This document shows, in pieces, positions 1-7,891 of a stretch of 44,891 nucleotides of DNA. Below the pieces are notes generated by a model. That model saw nothing but the letters and a program-made list of their open reading frames with translations. It made no database searches and had not been told where the DNA came from. How positions within the stretch are numbered: the stretch's first letter is position 1; the number at the start of each line of letters is the position of its first letter. The DNA is taken from assembly GCA_023700805.1 (NCBI GenBank), contig JAMPYF010000037.1, forward strand, positions 1-44,891. Reading direction: 5' to 3'. The stretch comes from Sulfuritalea sp. (GTDB lineage: Bacteria; Pseudomonadota; Gammaproteobacteria; Burkholderiales; Rhodocyclaceae). The translations under genes and the position numbers were made by a program.

Positions 1-139
1 GGAACTCGCCGGTCTCGATGTCGAGCACGCGCCGCCACTGGATGCCGGGCGGCGTCGCGTTGGCGCCCTTGCAGGCCGCGGTGCAGGTCTGGCAGCCGAC
101 GCAGCGGCGCAGGTCGATGCTCATCACATAGCGTGTCAT
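1..139 (-). CDS. 4Fe-4S ferredoxin subunit of molybdenum oxidoreductase (PadC-like), N-terminal part
   Basis: Only the first 46 codons lie in the window; the gene continues beyond base 1. The start reads MTRYVMSIDLRRCVGCQTC, followed by a second cysteine group, which is the first CX2CX2CX3C cluster of DmsB/NrfC/PadC-type electron-transfer subunits carrying several 4Fe-4S clusters. There is no signal peptide. The ATG at 139 overlaps the stop of the catalytic subunit by four bases (ATGA), so the two are translationally coupled and this is its electron-transfer partner. The family call is firm; the specific complex (phenylacetyl-CoA oxidoreductase) is inferred from context. Confidence 0.85.
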   Translation of the reverse strand, partial: MTRYVMSIDLRRCVGCQTCTAACKGANATPPGIQWRRVLDIETGEF

Positions 140-2904
140 GCTGCCACTCCTTCGACTTTGCGCACACCGACCCGCACGATGTCGGCACCGGAACCGGTCG
201 CATCCGTCAGGTCGAGCGACATCGGCGCGATGGTGTTGAGGCTCGGCGCCCCGATGGTCTTGGCGAAGGGCGTCGCCCAGTGGTCGAACTGGCCGATGAT
301 GACCAGGGTATCCGGGCGGATGCCCTGCATCAGCGAGGCCTTGCCGTAGGTCGCGCCGATATGGGAGCGCACCTCGACGCGGTCGCCCTCGGCGATGCCG
401 AGGCCGGCTGCGGTCTTGGTGTTCATGATCACACCGGCATGGCCGCGCAGGTTCTGCGCCACCTCGTGCATCACCTCGATCGCCGCATTGCCGCCGGCGT
501 GGTACTGCATGCTCTTGGTGGTCAGCAGCCAGAACGGGAAGTCCTCGATTTTCGCGCCCGTATTTTCCAGATTGCGGATCCAGCGCCCCGGCACGTCGTG
601 CCATTCCGGCAGCGCCGTGTATTCGGACAACTGCTCGTCCCACCAGTTCATCTTCTGCTCGTGCAGGCGGCGGCCGAGTTCGCGGCCGGTGCGCAGCAGG
701 CGTTCCTGGTAGGGCAGCTCGTAGCGCAGGCCGAGCTTTTCCATGGTCGGCGTCAGGTACCACTCGAGGCGCGACATCGGCACAGCGTAGAAGCCATGCT
801 CGCGGAACCATTCCAGATCGTGCTCCTCGCGGCCTTCCGACAGCGTGACCGTGGCGGCGCGGCAGACCGCGTCCCAGATCTGCTCGGGAGCCGGGTCGCT
901 GGCCGGGTCGAGGCTGAAATCGTAGCCCTTGCCCTTGAGCGGCGAAACGCCCGAGACGCCCTTGTTGATCGCGCCGAAATAGGGTTCGGTCAGGCCGGTG
1001 CGCTTGGCCAGCTCGCTGGTGATCCAGGTGAAGTCGCGCGCCTCGCCCTGCGGCTCGACGGCCTTCTGGCGCAGCACCACGCCCTTGTAATCCCAGAACT
1101 GCTCCATGTACTTGGTGCCGCCCATGCGGATCATCTGGTCCGATTCGAGGTCGGTCGCCTCGGGCAGCAGCACGTCGGCCATGTAGTTGGTCTCGTCCAC
1201 CGTGTAGGCGACGCAGGCCATGAAGGGAAACTTGGCCGCGACCTCGGCCAGGTGCTTCGTGTCCCAGAAGGAGATCGAGGGATTCGAGCGGTAGACCAGC
1301 CAGACGTCGGGCAGCGTCGGCATCGGCATCGACCAGTCGTCGGGACGCTCGCCCTGGAACATCCAGGCCAGTTGCGTCGGGCCGAGAGCCTGGCTCCAGG
1401 CGCCGTTGTGGCCGACGATGGGCACCAGGGTCTGGTGCAGGTTGCGCGTCGCCGGCGCCGACTGCCATTCTTCCTTGCTGGTCGGGTTGAAATACTGGAC
1501 CATGAAGCCGTCTTCGCCGGGCTTCACGGAAAGGTGGCGGTTGTCGCGCGACTTGTTGAGCCGTACCGTGGTGCCCAAGAGGCCGCCGGGATTTTCCAGC
1601 GCGCCGACCAGGGACGCCAGCACGGTGCGCGCCCAGCAGCATTCGAAGGCGCCCCAGCCATTGTTCACCGACTTGCCCAGGGTCACCGCGACCGGCCGCA
1701 GCGGCAGGGTCTGGCCGTCGATCACGATGGTTTCGCCGATGCTGGCGGCTTCGAGGTATTCGTTGGCGATGCGGCGGATCGTCTCTGCCTTGACGTCGCA
1801 GATGGTCTCGGCCCACTCCGGCGTGTACTTGTCGATGTGCTGCGACAGCATCTCGTAGGCGGTCTTGCCCTCGACGTCGGAATACTCGCGGCGCTCCTTG
1901 TCGGCATCGACCGTCACGGCCTGTGCCACACGGTAGCCGCCCGCCACCGCGGGCCGCGCGCCGGCCGTGTCGTGCGGCACGGCGGCAGCGGACACCTCGT
2001 CCCACACCAGCGGCTTGCCGCTCTGCGCATCGCGCAGGTAGAGGCCGTCCGGCGCCACCAGATAGGGCGAGGCGGTGCGGTCGCGCAGGAAGGGAATGTC
2101 GAGTTTGGCCAGTCCGTTCTCGCGCACCAGCACGTGGATCAGCGCGAACAGGAAGGCCGGGTCGGTCTTGGGCCGGATCGGCACCCATTCGGCGGAGCAG
2201 GCGCCGGTCGCGGTCAGGCTCGGCTCCACCTGGACGCGCTTGTAGCCACGCACCCGGGCGTCGGCATGGCGGATCACGGCACAGGGGCCGCCCGTCACAT
2301 CGACGTTGGCGCCGACCGCAATGTTGTAGCGGCAGTTCGGCGTGTCGGCGGCGACGGTGAAGCCGCGATGCCAGAATTCGCCGTAGAGGTGCTCGGAATG
2401 CACGCATTTGACGCCCTGGCCCGAGCCGAAGCTGAAATCCACAGGGCCCCAGGCGGCAAGGAAAGCTGGAAAGGTGCCCATGTAGTTCGAGGGCGTGCCG
2501 CCGTGGCCGAGGCTGACGGCGACGCGCGGCAGCCCGGCCTCGTCGACCAGGCCCTTGGCGCGCACCGCATTGAGCTTTTCAGCGACCAGATCGAGCGCCT
2601 CGTCCCAGGAGATCGGCACGAAGCCGGGATCCTCGTTGCGCCCCTTCTTCGGATTGGTGCGCTTCATCGGCGTCAGGATGCGGTTCGGGTTGTAGGTCTT
2701 CTGCACCAGGCCATAGGCCTTGACGCAGACCTTGCCGCGGGCCGGATGCACTTCGGCTGCGGCGAAATTCGGCTCGATTTCGGTGGCGACGCCGTCGACC
2801 ACCTTGACGCACATGAAATCCGGACCGGAAACGCAGTTGTAGCAATAGGTCGGAACGTGCTTGACGGATTTCGGCAGGGCTGCTTCCATGCTCATTTTGC
2901 TCAC
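136..2904 (-). CDS. Molybdopterin oxidoreductase catalytic subunit, possible phenylacetyl-CoA:acceptor oxidoreductase PadB
   Basis: About 922 residues. The N-terminal iron-sulfur region begins CYNCVSGPD (C21, C24) with further cysteines at C32 and C60. It is followed by the molybdopterin oxidoreductase core and a C-terminal dinucleotide-binding domain (from about residue 790, with NTKTAAGLGIAEGDRVEV). No Tat signal is visible, so a cytoplasmic enzyme is expected. The start is chosen at GTG 2904 because GAGG lies six bases upstream; ATG 2895 and 2889 are alternatives. fdhD ends 13 bases upstream and the ferredoxin subunit overlaps downstream. Size, FeS partner, PaaX-type regulator and acyl-CoA genes nearby fit PadB, which oxidises phenylacetyl-CoA toward phenylglyoxylate; other Mo enzymes of aromatic metabolism remain possible. 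The cysteine spacing CX2CX7C is unusual, and Asp29 sits about where the third cluster ligand is expected. Confidence 0.8.
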   Translation of the reverse strand: MSKMSMEAALPKSVKHVPTYCYNCVSGPDFMCVKVVDGVATEIEPNFAAAEVHPARGKVCVKAYGLVQKTYNPNRILTPMKRTNPKKGRNEDPGFVPISWDEALDLVAEKLNAVRAKGLVDEAGLPRVAVSLGHGGTPSNYMGTFPAFLAAWGPVDFSFGSGQGVKCVHSEHLYGEFWHRGFTVAADTPNCRYNIAVGANVDVTGGPCAVIRHADARVRGYKRVQVEPSLTATGACSAEWVPIRPKTDPAFLFALIHVLVRENGLAKLDIPFLRDRTASPYLVAPDGLYLRDAQSGKPLVWDEVSAAAVPHDTAGARPAVAGGYRVAQAVTVDADKERREYSDVEGKTAYEMLSQHIDKYTPEWAETICDVKAETIRRIANEYLEAASIGETIVIDGQTLPLRPVAVTLGKSVNNGWGAFECCWARTVLASLVGALENPGGLLGTTVRLNKSRDNRHLSVKPGEDGFMVQYFNPTSKEEWQSAPATRNLHQTLVPIVGHNGAWSQALGPTQLAWMFQGERPDDWSMPMPTLPDVWLVYRSNPSISFWDTKHLAEVAAKFPFMACVAYTVDETNYMADVLLPEATDLESDQMIRMGGTKYMEQFWDYKGVVLRQKAVEPQGEARDFTWITSELAKRTGLTEPYFGAINKGVSGVSPLKGKGYDFSLDPASDPAPEQIWDAVCRAATVTLSEGREEHDLEWFREHGFYAVPMSRLEWYLTPTMEKLGLRYELPYQERLLRTGRELGRRLHEQKMNWWDEQLSEYTALPEWHDVPGRWIRNLENTGAKIEDFPFWLLTTKSMQYHAGGNAAIEVMHEVAQNLRGHAGVIMNTKTAAGLGIAEGDRVEVRSHIGATYGKASLMQGIRPDTLVIIGQFDHWATPFAKTIGAPSLNTIAPMSLDLTDATGSGADIVRVGVRKVEGVAA

Positions 2905-2917
2905 CTGTTTCCTCGAC

Positions 2918-3745
2918 TTAATGAACGCGTTCGGGATGTGAATAGACGCAGTGGCGTTCGCCGCGGACAAAGCCGACCAGCGTCACCCCCGAGTCGATCG
3001 CCACCCTGACCGCCATACCGGTAGGGGCAGAAACCGCGGCAACCACGGCAATGCCGACGGCAGCCGCCTTCTGCACAATTTCGTAACTGGCGCGACTGGT
3101 CATCAGCACGAAGCCGCCATCGAAGCCCTGGCGCTGCAACGCCAGGGCGCCGATCAGCTTGTCCAGCGCGTTGTGCCGGCCGACGTCCTCGCGCACCAGG
3201 GCTATGCCGCCGTTGAAGTCGCACCAGGCAGCGGCATGCACCGCACCCGTCAGCTGAAACAGGTGCTGCATCTGCTGCAAGTGCGACAAGGCGCGCGGCA
3301 AGGCGCCAACATCCAGCACCGCGGAGGAGCGGACCGTGGCGGCGCGCTTCGCCAACTGGTCGAGGCTTTCGGTGCCGCACAGGCCGCAGCCGGTGCGCCC
3401 GGCCAGGGTCCGGCGATGCTGCTTGAGGGCATGGGCGCGCTCGGCGGAGAGCTGCAGGTGCACTTCGATGCCGTTGGACCGCTCGAAGATTTCCAGATCG
3501 TGAATTTCGCCCGGACGTCCGACGATGCATTCGCTGAGGCTGAAGCCCAGGGCAAAGTCTTCCAGGTCCGTTGGCGTGGCCAGCATCACGGCATGCGAGA
3601 TGCCGTTATAGACCAGCGCCACGGGCACTTCTTCCGCCACGGTCTCCGCGCAAGGCATGGCGGCGCCATCCACCCAGCGCTGCGCGCTGTAGCTGTTATG
3701 TGCCTCGATGCCTGGACCCGCCTCTGATCGCATTGCCCGCCCCAT
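2918..3745 (-). CDS. fdhD: Sulfurtransferase FdhD, molybdenum cofactor sulfuration
   Basis: FdhD transfers sulfur from a cysteine desulfurase to the molybdenum cofactor of formate dehydrogenase-type enzymes. The signature GRTGCGLCG is present with the paired active cysteines C120 and C123 (counted from ATG 3745), and the protein ends in the conserved FVRGERHCVYSHPERV segment. Length is 275 residues from ATG 3745; in-frame TTG 3781 and ATG 3733 are alternatives and no start has a strong ribosome site. It is the first gene of the unit leading into the molybdenum oxidoreductase, which suggests that enzyme needs a sulfurated cofactor. The sulfur donor could be either desulfurase encoded at 31.1-33.5 kb. 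Confidence 0.93.
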   Translation of the reverse strand: MGRAMRSEAGPGIEAHNSYSAQRWVDGAAMPCAETVAEEVPVALVYNGISHAVMLATPTDLEDFALGFSLSECIVGRPGEIHDLEIFERSNGIEVHLQLSAERAHALKQHRRTLAGRTGCGLCGTESLDQLAKRAATVRSSAVLDVGALPRALSHLQQMQHLFQLTGAVHAAAWCDFNGGIALVREDVGRHNALDKLIGALALQRQGFDGGFVLMTSRASYEIVQKAAAVGIAVVAAVSAPTGMAVRVAIDSGVTLVGFVRGERHCVYSHPERVH

Positions 3746-3784
3746 CACGTGGTGCAGGAGCAAACTTGCCCCCACTGACAATAC

Positions 3785-3823
3785 GATACACTTTTGCCGT
3801 GACTAAATCAATCATTCTGTATC
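3785..3823. promoter_or_regulatory. Inverted repeat GATACA-N27-TGTATC, candidate PaaX-type operator
   Basis: GATACA at 3785-3790 and TGTATC at 3818-3823 form widely spaced inverted hexamers in the divergent region between fdhD and the PaaX-like gene. A third GATACA lies at 3853-3858. The same arrangement with N26 recurs in front of the acyl-CoA synthetase-like gene at 4926-4963, and both copies share the longer string ATTCTGTATC. PaaX-type regulators are known to bind inverted hexamers of this kind of spacing. The repeat is seen; the bound protein is inferred. Confidence 0.55.
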
Positions 3824-3949
3824 ACATTAGAATTACCTTATACTGCATACGGGATACATACGCATCCAATACAATTGCCGTCGGGGAAAATTTGCCGCCG
3901 CGGACACCGGATCGAACCGCACCCCGCCCAACCGTCGAATGGAAAAAAT

Positions 3950-4891
3950 GTGAAGAGTCGACACATCAGCCAGTGGATCAAGGATTTCCTGGACAAGCAT
4001 CCGAGCCGCGCCAATTCGCTGATCATCACGATCTACGGCGACTTCATCGCCCCGCACGGCGGCACGGTCTGGCTCGGCAGCTTCATCCGCCTGGTGCAAC
4101 CGCTCGGCCTCAACGAACGCATGGTGCGCACCAGCGTCTATCGGCTGTCCCAGGAAAAATGGCTGGTATCCGAACAGCTCGGGCGCAAGAGCTATTACAG
4201 CCTGACCACCTCGGGCCGCCGGCGCTTCGAACACGCCTATCGCCGGATTTACTTCGCGCCGCAGGACACCTGGACCGGGGAGTGGCAACTGGTGCTGATT
4301 CCCGCATCGCTGGGCGGCACGCCGCGCGATGCCCTGCGCAAGGATCTGGCCTGGGCCGGCTACGGCACGCTGGCATCGGGCATTCTGGCGCATCCTTCGG
4401 CCGACACCGAAGCGCTGCTGGATATCCTGCAGGAGAACGGTGCCCACGACAAGGTGGTGGCGATGAAGGCGCAGAACATCAGCGCGCTGACCAGCAAGCC
4501 GCTGCAGGAACTGGTCCGCGAATGCTGGAACCTCGATGCCCTGGCTGCCCGGTACCTCGACTTCATTGAACTGTTCAGGCCGGTGCTGCGCACCATGCGC
4601 GCCGCCGGCAAGCTAGATCCGGAACAGTGTTTCATGGTGCAGACGCTGCTGATGCACGACTTCCGCCGGGCACTGCTGCACGATCCGCAGCTGCCGGCGC
4701 AACTGCTGCCAGCCAACTGGAGCGGCGGCATCGCCCGCCAGCTGTGCCACGACCTCTACAGCCTGACCTATCCCCTCGCCCAGCAGCACCTGCTCTCGGT
4801 CTGCGAGACCGCCAACGGCCCACTGCCGCCGGCCGCGCCGTATTTCTACGAGCGCTTCGGCGGACTGAAATTGCCCGACACCGCCCGCTGA
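3950..4891 (+). CDS. PaaX-family transcriptional regulator
   Basis: 313 residues from GTG 3950, close to the usual PaaX length of about 305-316; longer in-frame starts upstream add an uncharacteristic basic tail. The N-terminal winged helix includes SLIITIYGDFIAPHGG, VRTSVYRLSQEKWL and YYSLTTSGRRRF, followed by the long all-family C-terminal domain with a DFRRALLHDPQLPAQLLPANW motif. PaaX is a repressor released by phenylacetyl-CoA; relatives answer to other CoA thioesters. Position between the fdhD/Mo-enzyme unit and the acyl-CoA genes, with matching inverted repeats in both flanking regions, argues that it controls both. Effector identity is unknown. Confidence 0.88.
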   Translation: MKSRHISQWIKDFLDKHPSRANSLIITIYGDFIAPHGGTVWLGSFIRLVQPLGLNERMVRTSVYRLSQEKWLVSEQLGRKSYYSLTTSGRRRFEHAYRRIYFAPQDTWTGEWQLVLIPASLGGTPRDALRKDLAWAGYGTLASGILAHPSADTEALLDILQENGAHDKVVAMKAQNISALTSKPLQELVRECWNLDALAARYLDFIELFRPVLRTMRAAGKLDPEQCFMVQTLLMHDFRRALLHDPQLPAQLLPANWSGGIARQLCHDLYSLTYPLAQQHLLSVCETANGPLPPAAPYFYERFGGLKLPDTAR

Positions 4892-4925
4892 ATAAGATCA
4901 AGCTTGAAATTGCTGGACCTCAACC

Positions 4926-4963
4926 GATACATTTATAGTTCCTTTTATCTATTATTCTGTATC
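4926..4963. promoter_or_regulatory. Inverted repeat GATACA-N26-TGTATC upstream of acyl-CoA synthetase-like gene
   Basis: GATACA at 4926-4931 and TGTATC at 4958-4963 repeat the pattern found at 3785-3823, with one base less between the hexamers. The stretch between the arms is AT-rich (TTTATAG, TATTATT) compared with the surrounding GC-rich genes, as expected of a promoter. A further GGTATC occurs at 4980-4985. Likely the operator and promoter of the 5023-7555 unit. Confidence 0.55.
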
Positions 4964-5022
4964 TGTTATAGTTAGCCCCCGGTATCATCCTGCCGACCAC
5001 GCCGCACCAGGGGAGTCTTGCC

Positions 5023-7107
5023 ATGCAACAATCGCCACAGTCCGCGAGCAACACCGCCGCGACCCTCTTCCGCCAGGCCTCCGCTGCCGGACGCGGAACG
5101 CTCGACAGCACAGAACTGCTCACCCTGCTCTCCGCTCTGGGCATTGCCTTCGCCCCCGGGGCAACCGCGGGAAATCAGCCGTCCGCCGTCGATCTGCGCA
5201 TCAGCCTGAACAACACCCGCGAATTCGGCATGGTCATCAGCGCCGGCATGGGCGGCCTGGATGCCGATCTGGACGAGGGCAATTTCAAAAGGGACCGTGC
5301 ATCGGTCTACGCCGCGACCGAACTGACCGATGCCGCGGACTTCCTCGGCCTGTTCAAGCGCACGCTGGCCTGGCAAAGACTGGCCGCGATCGCCAGGCGC
5401 GATGGCCTGCCGCCCCCGGATCAACAACTCAAGGCCTGCTTCGAGGCCTTGCTGGCGCTGGCCGCGACTTACTCGCCAGGCAATCCCGACGCCGCCTTCG
5501 TACTGCGCAGCCTGGAACTGAATCCGGCGCATGCCCGCGACCGACTGACCGTGCGCCAGGCGCAATGCGAGTTCGGTGCCGCTAGCAGCGTCCGCCTGCC
5601 GCGCCCGATCCGCAAGATCGAGAAGCTGATCCATCCGCAGTCGATCGGCATCATCGGGGTCTCGTCCGCCAATATGAATTTCGGCCGCATCATCCTGAAG
5701 AATTTGATGGGCAGCGGCTACGCCAAGGAACGCCTATGCATCATCCGTCCCGGCGAGACCGAGATCGACGGCGTCAGGTGCGTCGAAAGCCTCAAGGCGC
5801 TCGATCACAAACTGGATCTGCTGATCGTCGCCGTGGCGGCCAGCGCCGTCTATGAACTGGTCGATGAAATCATCGAGACCGACTCGGTCGAATCGGTCAT
5901 GCTGATCCCCGGCAGTCTCGGCGAAACCAAGGCCAGCCGCGAACCTGCGGCGGCACTCGCCGAACGCATCAACGCCGCCCACGGCAAGCCGGGCGGCGGC
6001 CCGGTGTTCCTCGGCGCCAACTGCCTCGGCGTGGTTTCCCATCCCGGCTCCTACGACTCCTGGTTCATCCCGCTGGAGCGTCTGCCCAAGCCGCAGAAGA
6101 AGGCCGAGCGCAACTCGGTGATGCTGAGCCAGAGCGGCGCCTTCATGATCACCCGCATCAGCCAGAACCCGTGGCTGGACCCGCGCTACATGCTGGCCCT
6201 GGGCAACCAGACCGACCTGACCCATGGCGACATGCTCGGCTATTTTGCCGAGCTGCCCGAGATCGAAACCATCGGCATCTACATCGAGGGCTTCAAGGAT
6301 CTGGACGGGCTCGATTTCGCCAAGGCGGTGCGCAAGGCCGTGCTCAAGGGCAAACAGGTGGTGGTCTACAAATCCGGCAAGACGGCGCCCGGCATGGGCG
6401 GCGTGATGGGCCATACGGCGTCGATCGCCGGCGGGCCCATCCTGTTCGAATCCGTGGTGCGCCAGGCGGGCGCCATCGTCGCCGAGGATTTCAACAGCTT
6501 CGACGACCTGTTCTACATCGCCGGCGCGCTGCATTCCAAGAAAATCGGCGGCAATCGCCTCGGTGCGATCAGCGGCGCCGGCTTCGAGGCGGTCGGCATG
6601 GCCGACTTCATCGAATCGGATACCTTCGCCATGGAAATGGGCGCGCTGCATCCCGACACGGTCACCCGACTCGAAGAAATCCTGCTGGCGAAGAAACTCA
6701 ACGCGCTGGTCGAGGTCAGGAATCCGATCGACATCAACCCCGGCGCCGACGACGAGGCTCATCTGCAGATCGTCGAAGCCTTCCTGCAGGACTCCGAGAT
6801 CGATGCGGTCGTGGTCGGGCTCGACCCCACCGCGCCTTCGGTGCGCGCCCTCGAATCGAGCAAGCTGCGCCCCGGCTTCGACATCACGGACCCGAAGAGC
6901 ACCGTGCATCTGATGCCGCCGCTGGTCGCGCGCAACGACAAGCCGGTGATCGGCATCGTCGATGGCGGGCAACTGTATGACGCCATGTCGGCGCGCCTGA
7001 TGGACCAGGGCGTCTGCGTCTTCCGCAACTGCGCGCGCGGCACCAAGGCGCTGGTGCGCTACGTCGAGGCGCGCCTGTATGCCGACGCCCTGAAAACCCG
7101 CAACTGA
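5023..7107 (+). CDS. Acyl-CoA synthetase (NDP-forming)-like protein with reordered, incomplete domains
   Basis: 694 residues; AGGGGAG precedes the ATG. Residues about 25-180 resemble only the C-terminal lobe of an ATP-grasp domain (an EFGMVISAGMGGLDADL segment and an LRSLELNPAHARDRL end); the ATP-binding N-lobe is not recognisable. From about 195 a CoA-binding Rossmann domain starts (KLIHPQSIGIIGVSSANMN), followed by the succinyl-CoA-ligase alpha-type domains. KSGKTAPGMGG...GHTASIAGG contains the expected phospho-histidine at about 464. ADP-forming acyl-CoA synthetases interconvert acyl-CoA and acid with substrate-level ATP formation. Here ATP binding would need a partner or is lost. It is followed 46 bases later by a thioesterase gene in the same unit. 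Substrate unknown; aromatic acyl-CoA is a guess from context. Confidence 0.75.
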   Translation: MQQSPQSASNTAATLFRQASAAGRGTLDSTELLTLLSALGIAFAPGATAGNQPSAVDLRISLNNTREFGMVISAGMGGLDADLDEGNFKRDRASVYAATELTDAADFLGLFKRTLAWQRLAAIARRDGLPPPDQQLKACFEALLALAATYSPGNPDAAFVLRSLELNPAHARDRLTVRQAQCEFGAASSVRLPRPIRKIEKLIHPQSIGIIGVSSANMNFGRIILKNLMGSGYAKERLCIIRPGETEIDGVRCVESLKALDHKLDLLIVAVAASAVYELVDEIIETDSVESVMLIPGSLGETKASREPAAALAERINAAHGKPGGGPVFLGANCLGVVSHPGSYDSWFIPLERLPKPQKKAERNSVMLSQSGAFMITRISQNPWLDPRYMLALGNQTDLTHGDMLGYFAELPEIETIGIYIEGFKDLDGLDFAKAVRKAVLKGKQVVVYKSGKTAPGMGGVMGHTASIAGGPILFESVVRQAGAIVAEDFNSFDDLFYIAGALHSKKIGGNRLGAISGAGFEAVGMADFIESDTFAMEMGALHPDTVTRLEEILLAKKLNALVEVRNPIDINPGADDEAHLQIVEAFLQDSEIDAVVVGLDPTAPSVRALESSKLRPGFDITDPKSTVHLMPPLVARNDKPVIGIVDGGQLYDAMSARLMDQGVCVFRNCARGTKALVRYVEARLYADALKTRN

Positions 7108-7153
7108 ACCCACCGGCAAAACCGACAAACGAACCACTACTGGAGGACACAGC

Positions 7154-7555
7154 ATGAGCGACACCCTGAAAGCCGGCCTCACCGCCACCCGCCGCGTTGA
7201 AATCGACCGCGATCGCACCATCAGTTTCATGGGCGACGACTGCCGCGTCTATTCGACCCCCAACCTGCTCTATGACATCGAGATGGCCTGCCGCGATCTT
7301 CTGCTGGCGAACATCGAAGCCGGCAAGGATTCGGTCGGCACCCGCGTCGAGCTGGACCATGTCGGCGCCACCCTGATGGGCATGTGGGTCGAGATCACCG
7401 TAACCCTGACCGAAGTCAACGGCGGTGCCGTCTCTTTCGACTTCAGCGCACGCGACGCGGTCGAGGAAGTCGCCCGCGGCAAGCACAACCGTTTCATCGT
7501 CGGCATCGAGAAGACCGCGCAGCGCCTGCAGGCCAAGCGCGCCAAGGCCGGCTGA
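7154..7555 (+). CDS. FlK-type acyl-CoA thioesterase
   Basis: 133 residues, a single hot-dog domain, with ribosome site GGAGGA in front of ATG 7154. Thr35, Glu43 and His69 fall in the order and spacing of the Thr/Glu/His triad of fluoroacetyl-CoA thioesterase FlK (VYSTPNLLYDIEMAC, then ELDHVGATLMG). Such enzymes hydrolyse small or inhibitory acyl-CoAs. Together with the preceding CoA-ligase-like gene and the Mo enzyme, it could release a keto acid from an oxidised acyl-CoA, for example phenylglyoxylyl-CoA; that is inference. It is the last gene before the split def gene and the prophage. Confidence 0.8.
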   Translation: MSDTLKAGLTATRRVEIDRDRTISFMGDDCRVYSTPNLLYDIEMACRDLLLANIEAGKDSVGTRVELDHVGATLMGMWVEITVTLTEVNGGAVSFDFSARDAVEEVARGKHNRFIVGIEKTAQRLQAKRAKAG

Positions 7556-7577
7556 ACACGACGGTTGGCGAAAGTCG

Positions 7578-7598
7578 GCGCCGGCACAGCGCCGGCGC
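7578..7598. terminator. GC-rich hairpin between thioesterase and the stranded def 3' end
   Basis: GCGCCGGC (7578-7585) pairs with GCCGGCGC (7591-7598) around a five-base loop ACAGC. It lies just past the stops of two converging reading frames, so it may have served as a shared terminator. There is no T run on either strand, so this is weak. Confidence 0.35.
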
Positions 7599-7684
7599 TA
7601 GTCCTCGACGACGCCGGGGAGGTTCAGCACGTCGGTAAAGCCGAAACGCCTGAAGTCGCGCATCCGCATCGGATAGAGAATGCC
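7598..7684 (-). pseudogene. def: Stranded original 3' end of peptide deformylase gene (def)
   Basis: Read on the minus strand this encodes GILYPMRMRDFRRFGFTDVL plus NLPGVVED and a TAG stop. It matches, in frame, the end of the deformylase encoded at 22610-23143 ([20 protein letters not shown]). The first 20 bases are identical to 22683-22702. There is no start or upstream coding here. It is the host's own 3' end, separated from the rest of the gene by insertion of the 15-kb element. Confidence 0.9.
7665..7684. repeat. attL core, 20-bp direct repeat
   Basis: The string CGCATCGGATAGAGAATGCC is identical to 22683-22702. Both copies are in the def reading frame and encode GILYPMR on the minus strand. 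This is the strand-exchange region used by the integrase encoded at 21189-22466. Confidence 0.92.
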
Positions 7685-7742
7685 CCTGAAGACCCGCACT
7701 AGCGCTGCGTTTGCCTGTGGATGAAATAGGTTTACACACATC

Positions 7743-7811
7743 GTTACCCGCTACCACTTTGCATTATTTTCGCGACGGCATCCACAAGCGATGATCGTAC
7801 TTGTGGGTAAA
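7743..7811. promoter_or_regulatory. Candidate integrase arm-type sites, left end
   Basis: GTTACCC at 7743-7749 and its inverse GGGTAAA at 7805-7811 lie in the non-coding left end of the element. Three more copies of the same heptamer (TTTACCC or GTTACCC) lie near the right end at 22484-22523. Short repeated heptamers on both sides of the core are typical of the arm sites of tyrosine integrases. The remaining bases of 7685-7891 show no gene. Confidence 0.5.
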
Positions 7812-7891
7812 GTTCTGCGCCTTATTTATGCATTTCGAGAATTACCGACGCCCTCGCCGTCCTGCATAAGATTATCGGCCAGACCAGCGCC

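Noticed and set aside
133..3009. A 958-residue open frame on the plus strand opposite the molybdoenzyme
   Set aside because: It is an antisense shadow of a gene with clear motifs; high GC third positions keep the opposite frame open. Its translation is low-complexity (His, Arg, Gly, Ala-rich) with no recognisable family.
5734..7230. Long minus-strand frame opposite the CoA-ligase-like gene
   Set aside because: Shadow frame; no motifs, and it would be antisense to a gene with a clear ribosome site and catalytic loop.
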